Made by a program: the position numbers and the translations under genes | Part shown: piece by piece, positions 1-5,001 of the stretch | Layout of the letters: each line of letters starts with the position of its first letter | How positions within the stretch are numbered: position 1 is the first letter of the stretch | NCBI GenBank assembly: GCA_964589725.1 | Contig: CAZPUJ010000098.1 | Span: forward strand, 1-5,001 | Direction: 5' to 3' | DNA length: 5,001 nt | From: CAYSHJ01 sp964589725 | GTDB taxonomy: Bacteria > Planctomycetota > Planctomycetia > Planctomycetales > Planctomycetaceae | Notes under the pieces: generated by a model | The model's database searches: none | The model's input: the letters and a program-made list of their open reading frames with translations, nothing else | Told to the model about the DNA's origin: nothing

Positions 1-22
1 CGATGAACGTCGCCCTCCCGAC

Positions 23-75
23 CCCTGTTTTTCTGCGGTTCGCCGCCTCCGGCGGCGAACCGCAGAAAAACAGGG
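23..75. repeat. Perfect 25-bp inverted repeat (long hairpin)
   Basis: Positions 23-47 and 51-75 are exact reverse complements, 25 bp with no mismatch, around a 3-base loop (TCC, 48-50). Each arm combines a GC-rich half next to the loop (GGCGGCGAACCGC on the right arm) with an A5/T5 tract near its foot. Pairing stops at 22/76. No T-run follows the stem on either strand, so a textbook intrinsic terminator is not supported. It lies beyond the 3' end of the minus-strand operon, so it could still end or protect transcripts, or it could be a mobile palindrome. The structure is certain; the role is not. Confidence 0.85.
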
Positions 76-119
76 CACTCAACGAGAGTGCCGCCGGCGC
101 TAGCCAACCATCAGATTCA

Positions 120-140
120 CCATCCGGGCAAGCCGGATGG
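120..140. other. Small hairpin downstream of the operon
   Basis: CCATCCGG (120-127) pairs perfectly with CCGGATGG (133-140) around a 5-base loop. It lies about 175 bases past the stop codon of the PPC gene. On the minus strand it is followed by GGTGAATCTG-like sequence and not a T-run, so it is at best a weak candidate for the 3' end of the operon transcript. Another 5-bp hairpin, CACTC/GAGTG at 76-90, lies between it and the long hairpin. Confidence 0.4.
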
Positions 141-240
141 AGTCTTGCCCAATAGCCACGATTCCTCGATGAAAGTCGTCAGGGCAACCACAAACAGCGC
201 AAGTTCAAAAAGCGCAAGCGAGTCTATGTCATGGTCCGGC

Positions 241-290
241 CCTCAACTGCGCTTCGGGTTGATGTGGGCCGGTGCATAATTCGGGTTAAA
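241..290 (-). repeat. Possible dispersed planctomycete intergenic motif
   Basis: The plus strand reads CCTCAACTGCGCTTCGGGTT at 241-260 followed by GATGTGGG, with a second TCGGGTT at 281-287. Read on the minus strand this gives CACATCAACCCGAAGCGC, which would translate as HINPKR. From memory, Pirellulales genomes carry many intergenic copies of a motif like CTAACGCTTCGGGTTGGTG, often mis-annotated as short proteins with NPKRQRG-like ends. The resemblance is seen in the sequence. The identification rests on recall and only one, imperfect, copy is present here. Confidence 0.35.
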
Positions 291-314
291 GTCGGGAACT
301 CGCGGTACGACAGT

Positions 315-1922
315 TCACTTGGCAGCGGGAGTTGCCACCGTCAACCACAGCTCGCTGATTGAGGTGTTAAAGGCCGCCAGCGTCGTGAACGCGGTTTTTT
401 CCAGCGGCTGCTCACTTTTCGCTCGGCCGCGAATTCCGATCGGCCCGGAAAAGCTGACTCCCGACTCGGCTTTCAGCAGGAGTTTGACCTCCTTTGATTT
501 GTCGCCCGTTTTTTCGGAAACAACCAACTCGGCCGTCACCTTGTCGGGGAGGCCGACCGCCACCACGTCAATCTCGTCTGCGAAGCCGCGCTGACGATCG
601 ACCGTCACCGGAATCTCCAGCGGTTTGTCCGAGTTCAGCACGAACGCATCAGCCGCGACTCGCAATTCAAAGCTCGGCTGAGAGGGCAGGGCGGTGAGCC
701 GATAGAAGAATCGTGGTCCGCCTGCTCCGAAGCGATCCGTGATCGCGACGCGATACTCCCCGTCGGCCGGAGCCGTGAAGTTTGCGTCGGGATCGAAATC
801 TCCCTTCGAGCCGTCATCGACTTCTTGGATCAGCGAGCCGTCCGCTTTCAGTATTCGCAGCAGCGGATCGAGCGGCGAGTTCGCGGTGCGAGCGTCTGCC
901 CGAATCACGATCGCCTGATTCGCAACCAGCTTCACGCGAAAGACATCGACGTCTCCCGCCTTGCCGATCACGCCGGTCATCGACGACGGCAACGCGAGTT
1001 CCTGTGGTTCGGCTGACGGCTCGGCCGGTTCAATTTCCACCATCGAGGGCTGCGGTTCGACCGGCAACGTCAACGTGTTGCCCAGCCGTGCGTGCCGGAT
1101 CACGAACGAAGACTCTTCAGCAACTCCCGCGGGGAATTCAGCCAATTCGGGTGGCAGATTCCAACCGTGCAGCCGCAGCGTGGTGCTTGGTCCTCGCAAT
1201 ACCGACATCGGCAGGGCGTGATCGACGAACGGCCCCGTGGTCAGCGTCAGCCGATAGATGTAATTCGCTCCGCCCGCGAACTGGATACTTGAGTCCGCTT
1301 GCTCAGGGAACGCGAAGACGCGCACGCCGTAATCTCCATCTGCCGGAGCCCTAAACACAATCTGCGGATCGAAGGCGTGATCGTCGTCGTTGTGTTCGAG
1401 CACAAACCCGCGAGGTCCGAGCACTTGTAGCACACCGTCCATCGTCGAACCGAGTGTTTGCTTTGCGGTCAACGACGCCACGAGTGTTTGTCCCGCCTTC
1501 AGCGAGAGCGCGAACGTGTCCACATCGCCGCTCTTTTCCAAGACACCGTTCACGACCACTTGGCTGCTCGCCAGTTTCTGAGCCTCCTTCACGGCGTTGT
1601 TCGGTTCTTTTTCGGCAATCTCAGGCAATGTGCCGATCACAAACGGCCGCGGAACCGACACTCCTTCGGCGTTGAAGATTCGAATCCAGCACGCCCCCGG
1701 AGCGGCATTCTCGGCGACCGTGACCTTGAACTTGTTGCCGGGTTCGGGGAACTCAAGCTTCAATCCCTCGCGGCTAACCCACACCTGCGGCTTCTCGCCG
1801 ATCGAGCCCTGCGCCACGACTTCCACCGACTGGCCCACTTGGCAACCGGAAGGAACCAACGCCGTGATATTCGGCGGTGCGGCGACGACAGTCGCGGCGA
1901 GCATGATCAGCGCAGACGTCAC
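315..1922 (-). CDS. Secreted-type protein with two PPC domains
   Basis: A 535-residue protein, probably exported, of unknown function. Residues 1-15 (MTSALIMLAATVVAA) form a short hydrophobic signal-like segment without the usual basic n-region. Residues 17-97 look like an Ig-like (IPT/TIG-type) beta domain starting PPNITALVPSG. The first PPC (pre-peptidase C-terminal) domain spans about 103-228, with EKEPNN (104-109), SGDVDTF (131-137), HNDDD (177-181), APADGDYGVRV (192-202) and YIYRLTL. The second spans about 295-411, with AGDVDVF (322-328), SPLDPLLRI, DFDPD (375-379), APADGEYRV (384-392) and FFYRLT. The last 120 residues are another beta-rich segment. PPC domains are beta-sandwich modules of secreted proteins, and no protease or other catalytic domain is attached here. 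The GTG start was chosen because GGAG lies 8 bases upstream and because it overlaps the upstream stop as GTGA, pointing to translational coupling. An internal ATG at codon 7 would shorten the signal segment further. Confidence 0.88.
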   Translation of the reverse strand: MTSALIMLAATVVAAPPNITALVPSGCQVGQSVEVVAQGSIGEKPQVWVSREGLKLEFPEPGNKFKVTVAENAAPGACWIRIFNAEGVSVPRPFVIGTLPEIAEKEPNNAVKEAQKLASSQVVVNGVLEKSGDVDTFALSLKAGQTLVASLTAKQTLGSTMDGVLQVLGPRGFVLEHNDDDHAFDPQIVFRAPADGDYGVRVFAFPEQADSSIQFAGGANYIYRLTLTTGPFVDHALPMSVLRGPSTTLRLHGWNLPPELAEFPAGVAEESSFVIRHARLGNTLTLPVEPQPSMVEIEPAEPSAEPQELALPSSMTGVIGKAGDVDVFRVKLVANQAIVIRADARTANSPLDPLLRILKADGSLIQEVDDGSKGDFDPDANFTAPADGEYRVAITDRFGAGGPRFFYRLTALPSQPSFELRVAADAFVLNSDKPLEIPVTVDRQRGFADEIDVVAVGLPDKVTAELVVSEKTGDKSKEVKLLLKAESGVSFSGPIGIRGRAKSEQPLEKTAFTTLAAFNTSISELWLTVATPAAK

Positions 1923-3265
1923 GACATTAACTCCGCGATCGGAGTCGGATCGCTGACTAAGTGTGATGGCCTGCCTTGCGCTGTGTAAACCACTTTATCG
2001 GGGTTGATGCCGAGCTTTGTGTAAATCGTCGAGACGTAATTCTCCGGCGAGCAAACGCGCTCAATCGCCGAGTAACCGTACTTGTCGGTCGAACCCACGA
2101 CGACACCGCCGGGCGTGCCACCGCCGGCCATCAAGACGGACATCGCGCTCGACCAGTGATCGCGGCCGGCCTTGGTCTGGCCAGGAAGTGTCGTGAGCTT
2201 CGGCGTGCGTCCGAACTCGCCGAGCGCGGTGACGACTGTCGTGCTCAGCAGGCCGCGTTCTTCGAGATCTTCAATGAGCGTCGCGACGGAGTTGTCCCAT
2301 GCTGGAAGACGATTCCTACAGGCTCCGAAAAGATCCCCGTGATGATCCCAGCCGCCGTCATTCACCGTGACGAACGGAACTCCCGCCTCGATCAATCGCC
2401 GAGCCAGCAGCAGCCGCTGGCCGAAGGAATTTCGGCCGTACCGCGCTCGGACCTGTTCCGGTTCCTTGTGGATGTCGAACGCGGCTTGAGCCTGTGGCGA
2501 GGTCACCAAATCGAAGCCTTGTCTGTAGTACTCATCGAGCGCCAGCGCCGGATCGCCCGCCGCCTTCTCGTTCAGGCGCGGCAGCGTGTCGACCAGTTTT
2601 CGCAGATCACCGCGCCGATGAAATTTGTCGTCGGTGAGTCCCTTCGGCAACGCCACGTCACGAACTCGGAAGCCGGCCCCGTTCGGGTCGTCACCAACGA
2701 CAAACGGGGCGTGCTTCGCTCCGAGGAAATTCGGACCACCAGAGCGTGTCATGGACGGAATCGAAAAGTACGCGGGCAATCCGTTCGGCCGGCCTAATTC
2801 ATGCGAAGCGACCGCACCCATGCTCGGATGAAAACTGACGAACGCCCCGCAGCCGACTGGGATGCGGGTGGGAGCTCCCGTCATCATGTAATGATTGCCG
2901 GCCCCGTGATTGTTCTGATCGTGCCGGATCGAGCGAATCATCGTGAACTTGTCCAAGATGCCGGCCAGCCGCGTCATGTGCTCCGAGAACTGGACGCCGG
3001 GCAGTTTCGTCGCGATTGGCTCGAACTCGCCGCGAATTTCCATCGGAGCCGCCGGCTTCGGATCAAACGTTTCGAAGTGCGTCGGCCCGCCATCCATCCA
3101 AATCAGGATGCAGCCTTTGGCCTTCGCGGCAATCGGAGTGGCATCGTCCGCCGCCCCGGCCCGCGCGGCCAAAGCCGACACGAACCCGGTTCCAATCCAA
3201 CCACCGAGACCAAGCTTCAAGCAATCACGTCGCGCGAACCCTTCGCAGTTCAATCGGCGAGCCAT
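1919..3265 (-). CDS. DUF1501 family protein with Tat signal
   Basis: A 448-residue DUF1501 protein, a family related to the alkaline phosphatase/sulfatase fold and greatly expanded in planctomycetes. Its substrate is unknown. A twin-arginine signal is visible at residues 12-38: RRDCLKLGLGG, then a hydrophobic stretch ending ARAGA before ADD, implying export in folded form. Family landmarks in order are LIWMDGGPTHFETFDPKP (54-71), RHDQNNHGAGNHYMMTG (114-130), FGQRLLLARRLIEAGVPFV (281-299), NDGGWDHHGDLF (302-313), ALGEFGRTPK (347-356), GRDHW (367-371) and MAGGGTPGGVVVGSTD (379-394). The Asp and His residues in these blocks are the likely metal or active-site ligands by analogy with the fold. 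The length is typical and the protein appears intact. The ATG at 3265 has AGGA seven bases upstream. The gene is first in a two-gene operon with the PPC protein, overlapping it by four bases. Planctomycete DUF1501 genes usually follow a DUF1549/DUF1553 partner, and none is seen here. Confidence 0.95.
   Translation of the reverse strand: MARRLNCEGFARRDCLKLGLGGWIGTGFVSALAARAGAADDATPIAAKAKGCILIWMDGGPTHFETFDPKPAAPMEIRGEFEPIATKLPGVQFSEHMTRLAGILDKFTMIRSIRHDQNNHGAGNHYMMTGAPTRIPVGCGAFVSFHPSMGAVASHELGRPNGLPAYFSIPSMTRSGGPNFLGAKHAPFVVGDDPNGAGFRVRDVALPKGLTDDKFHRRGDLRKLVDTLPRLNEKAAGDPALALDEYYRQGFDLVTSPQAQAAFDIHKEPEQVRARYGRNSFGQRLLLARRLIEAGVPFVTVNDGGWDHHGDLFGACRNRLPAWDNSVATLIEDLEERGLLSTTVVTALGEFGRTPKLTTLPGQTKAGRDHWSSAMSVLMAGGGTPGGVVVGSTDKYGYSAIERVCSPENYVSTIYTKLGINPDKVVYTAQGRPSHLVSDPTPIAELMS
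1931..1934 (-). promoter_or_regulatory. Ribosome binding site for the PPC gene
   Basis: On the minus strand GGAG is followed by an 8-base spacer (TTAATGTC) and then the GTG start at 1922-1920. The site lies within the last codons of the DUF1501 gene. It is the main reason to accept the GTG start, since the frame has no ATG between its upstream stop (1995-1997) and that GTG. Confidence 0.6.
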
Positions 3266-3519
3266 CGAATGTTCCTATTTGGCGGGACGAAGTCAGGCAG
3301 GGCACATAGAATAATCGGGAAATCGGCGACGCAACAGGCAAACTTGGTAAATGCAGGTCTCCGGCGCCGGAACTGCCGCGGTAGTGGCCCCAAAGAAAAA
3401 CATCGCACGGCCGAGGCAGAGCCAATGCTCGCCGGTCGGCAACGGGCGGAGCAGTTCCAGCCGGTGTTTTGTCTCTACCTCTAATAAACCGACCGTGTTT
3501 GTCGAAGCCGACCGTGTTT
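3266..3519 (-). other. Upstream region of the DUF1501-PPC operon
   Basis: This gap should hold the operon promoter. A weak sigma-70-like pair can be drawn on the minus strand: TTGCGT at 3334-3329 and TTCTAT at 3311-3306 with 17 bases between. The match to consensus is poor and it is not claimed as a promoter. A perfect 12-base palindrome, TCCGGCGCCGGA, lies at 3360-3371 and could bind a dimeric regulator, but it could also be chance in GC-rich DNA. Open frames crossing this region run into the repeats and have no recognisable domain. Confidence 0.4.
3273..3276 (-). promoter_or_regulatory. Ribosome binding site for the DUF1501 gene
   Basis: On the minus strand AGGA(A) is followed by about 7 bases and the ATG at 3265-3263. 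It supports the start that keeps the complete twin-arginine signal. Confidence 0.55.
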
Positions 3520-3523
3520 GTCG
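3489..3523. repeat. 16-base tandem direct repeat at the edge of the first module
   Basis: CCGACCGTGTTTGTCG occurs exactly at 3489-3504 and again at 3508-3523, separated by AAG (period 19). The second copy supplies the first four bases of the outer hairpin of the first 84-base module. A looser version of the same pattern (TTTGTCGTGAAG, then TTCTTGTCGC, 4352-4380) precedes the second module pair, so this edge sequence may belong to the element. Confidence 0.8.
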
Positions 3524-3735
3524 CGGAGTGACATCTGATGGTAGCCGTGGGTTTCAACCCACGGATTCGGGGGACGCAAGAAGGATTCGTCGCGGAGCGA
3601 CGATTGAAACGTCGGTTGTGAATTCGGCCTTTCGTGGCACCTTGGTTCAATCGTCGCTCCGCGACGACAACATTTCATGCGACCACCCACCGTGGGTTGA
3701 AACCCACGGCTACCTTCGGCGGTCGCTCCGCGACC
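3520..3735. repeat. Palindromic module pair 1 (two 84-base modules, inverted)
   Basis: The left module (3520-3603, plus) has outer hairpin GTCGCGGAGTGAC (3520-3532), central hairpin CCGTGGGTTTCAACCCACGG (3545-3564, 9-bp stem, TC loop) and inner hairpin TCGTCGCGGAGCGACGA (3587-3603). The right module (minus) mirrors it: inner 3651-3667, central 3690-3709, outer 3721-3735. A 47-base core (3604-3650) bordered by TTGAA and TTCAA separates the two. The left outer hairpin has a G-T wobble pair not seen in the other pairs. The pair lies between the operon's upstream region and the 3' end of the transposase gene. Confidence 0.93.
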
Positions 3736-3780
3736 AAAACGTTGCCGCGTGAGCAGACGCTGATTCGAAACCGATCGAGT

Positions 3781-4233
3781 TCAGTCCCAGAGATATTTCT
3801 CTTCGTAATCAATCTCGTGCCGGCGGAGCAGCTCGACGAACTCCTCCTGAAACGTCTTTGCCGTGTGGTGCTCGCGTTGTTTTTGGATGTAGCCGATCAC
3901 GCCGGGAATGTTCGATTTGCTGACGGTGAACGCGCCGTAGCCATCTTGCCAGGCGAATGTTGAAAGATTGGGAAATGTGTCGTGAATCCAACTTGAGGAG
4001 CCGCCCTTGATGAGCTGCGCGGCCTTGGCCGGCACGATGGTCGGCGGTGCTCCGAGCAGCAGGTGGACGTGGTCTTCAATCCCGCCGATGCACAGCGCCT
4101 TCATGTCGTTGTCGCGAGCGATTCCGCCGAGGTAGGACCAGATGCGTGTCTCGATGTCCTGAGTGATCCAGCGCTCGCGGCGCTTCGTGCTGAAGACGAT
4201 GTGGTAATGCAGAGCGGTGTACGTGTTGGCCAT
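3781..4233 (-). CDS. tnpA: IS200/IS605-type Y1 HUH transposase (TnpA)
   Basis: A complete 150-residue single-strand DNA transposase that would cut and rejoin DNA next to hairpins through a phosphotyrosine link. Evidence in order: the N-terminal strand TALHYHIVFSTKRRERWI (6-23); the metal-binding HUH motif H55-V-H57 in EDHVHLLLG; GGSSSWIH (77-84); FAWQDGYGAFTVS (93-105); the catalytic helix GYIQKQREHH (114-123) with nucleophile Y115; and the end IDYEEKYLWD. The length fits IS200-type TnpA. It lacks the SSYRHY-like motif expected in classical REP-associated (RAYT) proteins. The ATG at 4233 has GGGAG eight bases upstream. The open frame continues to 4695, but that extension runs through repeat sequence and is not believed. 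No TnpB/IscB partner is present. The gene lies between two inverted module pairs, which may be its substrates. Confidence 0.93.
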   Translation of the reverse strand: MANTYTALHYHIVFSTKRRERWITQDIETRIWSYLGGIARDNDMKALCIGGIEDHVHLLLGAPPTIVPAKAAQLIKGGSSSWIHDTFPNLSTFAWQDGYGAFTVSKSNIPGVIGYIQKQREHHTAKTFQEEFVELLRRHEIDYEEKYLWD

Positions 4234-4241
4234 CCGGGCGT

Positions 4242-4246
4242 CTCCC
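4242..4246 (-). promoter_or_regulatory. Ribosome binding site fixing the tnpA start
   Basis: On the minus strand GGGAG is followed by 8 bases (ACGCCCGG) and the ATG at 4233-4231. This favours the 150-residue start over an in-frame ATG at 4275 (MTFSSV) and over the longer open frame through the repeats. Confidence 0.6.
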
Positions 4247-4293
4247 AAGCGATTGGTCACAGAGCTAAATGTCATCGACCACCAAGGCCGTGT

Positions 4294-4326
4294 CCCGTGC
4301 GGGGTCATCATGCCGCAGTGCGGCAT
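4294..4326. promoter_or_regulatory. Hairpin pair upstream of tnpA, candidate transposon end
   Basis: ATGCCGC (4310-4316) pairs with GCGGCAT (4320-4326) around an AGT loop. Next to it CCCG/CGGG forms a tight 4-bp stem (4294-4303). The structure is 60-95 bases upstream of the tnpA start. IS200/IS605 elements carry subterminal hairpins that TnpA recognises, and in IS200 the left-end structure also limits tnpA expression, so a role as end or regulator is plausible. The outer module hairpins at 4376-4388 and 3721-3735 are competing candidates for the true ends. Confidence 0.4.
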
Positions 4327-4375
4327 TTGACGGAAGGCATCGCGTGTTATCTTTGTCGTGAAGCGTGTTGTTCTT

Positions 4376-4606
4376 GTCGCGGAGCGACATCCGATGGTAG
4401 CCGTGGGTTTCAACCCACGGATTCGGGTGACGCGCAATTGGTTCGTCGCGGAGCGACGAATGAATCGTCGGTCGTGGTGTTGGCATTTGATACGGTCGCC
4501 TTCGAATGACAGCCATTTCAATCGTCGCTCTGCGACGAAATGATTTGGCGCGATTGCCCACCGTGGGTTGAAACCCACGGCTACCTTCAGCGGTCGCTCC
4601 GCGACC
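4376..4606. repeat. Palindromic module pair 2
   Basis: Left module: outer hairpin 4376-4388, central 4401-4420, inner 4442-4460 (extended here to an 8-bp stem, TTCGTCGC/GCGACGAA). Right module, inverted: inner 4522-4538 with a TCT instead of TCC loop, central 4561-4580, outer 4592-4606. The core of about 60 bases (4461-4521) is unrelated to those of the other pairs. The edge next to the left inner hairpin reads TGAATC instead of TTGAAAC. The pair lies directly upstream of tnpA. Confidence 0.93.
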
Positions 4607-4658
4607 AAGGCAAAGACCGAACTCCGGCGGAGGCTCCGTTCTCCCAGAACGAGGTCGC
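4560..4658. repeat. 99-base exact direct repeat, first copy
   Basis: Positions 4560-4658 are identical base for base to 4903-5001 (offset 343). Identity starts one base before the central hairpin of the right module, covers the outer hairpin, and runs on into the WD40-like fragment. Immediately to the left the two copies differ, so the border coincides with the central palindrome. The second copy reaches the window edge, so the full length is unknown. Confidence 0.95.
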
Positions 4659-4721
4659 CAGACGACGACCATCGGGGGAGAACGCGACGGTCCAAGAGAA
4701 CCTGTGACCGAATACGGCCTT
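4607..4721 (-). pseudogene. Fragment resembling a WD40-repeat gene
   Basis: Between the outer hairpins of pairs 2 and 3, the minus strand reads GHRFSWTVAFSPDGRRLATS followed by FWENGAS. This fits the core of a WD40 blade (GH, then V-x-VAFSPDGRRLA). Only about 38 codons are present, with module sequence at both ends and no start codon, so it is a remnant or a captured piece and not a gene. WD40 proteins are abundant in planctomycetes. The match rests on one short motif, so the call is tentative. Confidence 0.45.
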
Positions 4722-4949
4722 GTCGCGGAGCGACATCCGATGGTAGCCGTGGGTTTCAACCCACGGATTCGGGCGACGTACGAAGGATTCGTCGCGGAGC
4801 GACGATTGAAACGCGGGCGATGACACGCATGAAATCGGCGGGCGAGGGCGAGGCGATGGTTCAATCGTCGCTCCGCGACGAATTCGCGTTGCCGGTTCAC
4901 TAACCGTGGGTTGAAACCCACGGCTACCTTCAGCGGTCGCTCCGCGACC
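4722..4949. repeat. Palindromic module pair 3
   Basis: Left module: outer hairpin 4722-4734, central 4747-4766, inner 4789-4805. Right module, inverted: inner 4865-4881, central 4904-4923, outer 4935-4949. The core (4806-4864) again starts with TTGAAAC and ends with GGTTCAA, as in pair 1, but is otherwise different in sequence. All six central hairpins in the window, two per pair, are the same 20 bases. Confidence 0.93.
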
Positions 4950-5001
4950 AAGGCAAAGACCGAACTCCGGCGGAGGCTCCGTTCTCCCAGAACGAGGTCG
5001 C
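4903..5001. repeat. 99-base exact direct repeat, second copy
   Basis: Identical to 4560-4658. It includes the central and outer hairpins of the last module and, from 4950, the first 52 bases of the WD40-like fragment, which is cut by the window edge. It implies duplication, or gene conversion, of a segment bounded on the left by the central palindrome. Confidence 0.95.

Larger units (their letters stand above)
76..314. other. Intergenic region, no supported gene
   Basis: This stretch between the long hairpin and the end of the operon holds only a short 63-codon open frame (88-279, plus). That frame has no recognisable domain or convincing ribosome binding site and is not called as a gene. 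Visible structure is limited to the small hairpins at 76-90 and 120-140, a repeated octamer AGCGCAAG (196-203 and 211-218), and the possible dispersed motif around 241-290 described separately. Confidence 0.6.

Noticed and set aside
23..75. Classical intrinsic terminator
   Set aside because: No T-run follows the stem on either strand, so it is reported as an inverted repeat only.
1976..2797. 273-codon plus-strand open frame opposite the DUF1501 gene
   Set aside because: It is antisense to a well-supported gene, has arginine-rich low-complexity content typical of a GC-rich shadow frame, and has no recognisable motif.
3587..3610. CRISPR-like repeat: a hairpin followed by GATTGAAAC, as at the 3' end of many CRISPR repeats
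   Set aside because: The copies alternate in orientation, spacing is irregular, pair 2 lacks the GATTGAAAC tail, and no cas genes are present. It is the inner hairpin of a palindromic module.
3225..3650. 141-codon minus-strand open frame overlapping the DUF1501 start
   Set aside because: It runs through module pair 1 and the operon's upstream region, overlaps the start of a secure gene in another frame, and shows no domain.
3781..4233. Classical RAYT (REP-associated tyrosine transposase)
   Set aside because: The protein has the length and motifs of IS200-type TnpA and lacks the SSYRHY-like motif expected of RAYTs. The resemblance is in genomic arrangement only.
4234..4695. N-terminal extension of the transposase to a 304-residue protein
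   Set aside because: The extension is translated module repeat and lacks family similarity. A good ribosome binding site and the normal family start lie at 4233.
4265..4951. 228-codon minus-strand open frame across pairs 2 and 3
   Set aside because: It consists almost entirely of repeat sequence with recurrent peptides in several frames, so it is an effect of the palindromes.

Overview
The window looks like chromosomal DNA from a planctomycete, probably of the Pirellulales type. It is GC-rich. It carries a DUF1501 protein with a twin-arginine signal in an operon with a PPC-domain protein, and this gene pairing is characteristic of that phylum. A short intergenic motif near position 250 also resembles, from memory, a dispersed planctomycete repeat. 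No rRNA, tRNA or CRISPR array was found.

Layout. Positions 1-314 are non-coding and hold a perfect 25-bp hairpin (23-75), a smaller hairpin (120-140) and the possible planctomycete motif. Positions 315-3265 are a two-gene operon on the minus strand: the DUF1501 protein (3265 down to 1919), then a secreted-type protein with two PPC domains (1922 down to 315). The two are joined by a 4-base GTGA stop/start overlap with a good ribosome binding site. Positions 3266-3519 are the operon's upstream region.

From 3520 to the right edge the DNA is a repeat-rich accessory patch. It has six copies of one module, each exactly 84 bases when trimmed to the same borders. Each module is three hairpins in fixed spacing: 13-base hairpin, 12-base linker, 20-base hairpin, 22-base linker, 17-base hairpin. 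The modules alternate in orientation and form three large inverted pairs (3520-3735, 4376-4606, 4722-4949). An intact IS200/IS605-type HUH transposase gene (4233 down to 3781) sits between the first and second pairs. A fragment resembling a WD40-repeat gene lies between the second and third pairs, and part of it is repeated after the third pair. A 99-base exact direct repeat (4560-4658 and 4903-5001) begins at the edge of the central hairpin.

How the parts may work together. The operon probably makes two exported proteins of unknown function. The repeat patch resembles in architecture the proteobacterial REP/REPIN plus RAYT system: paired inverted palindromes dispersed by a Y1 transposase. 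Here, however, the transposase is of the plain IS200 type and the module is larger. The transposase-module link is inferred from position only.
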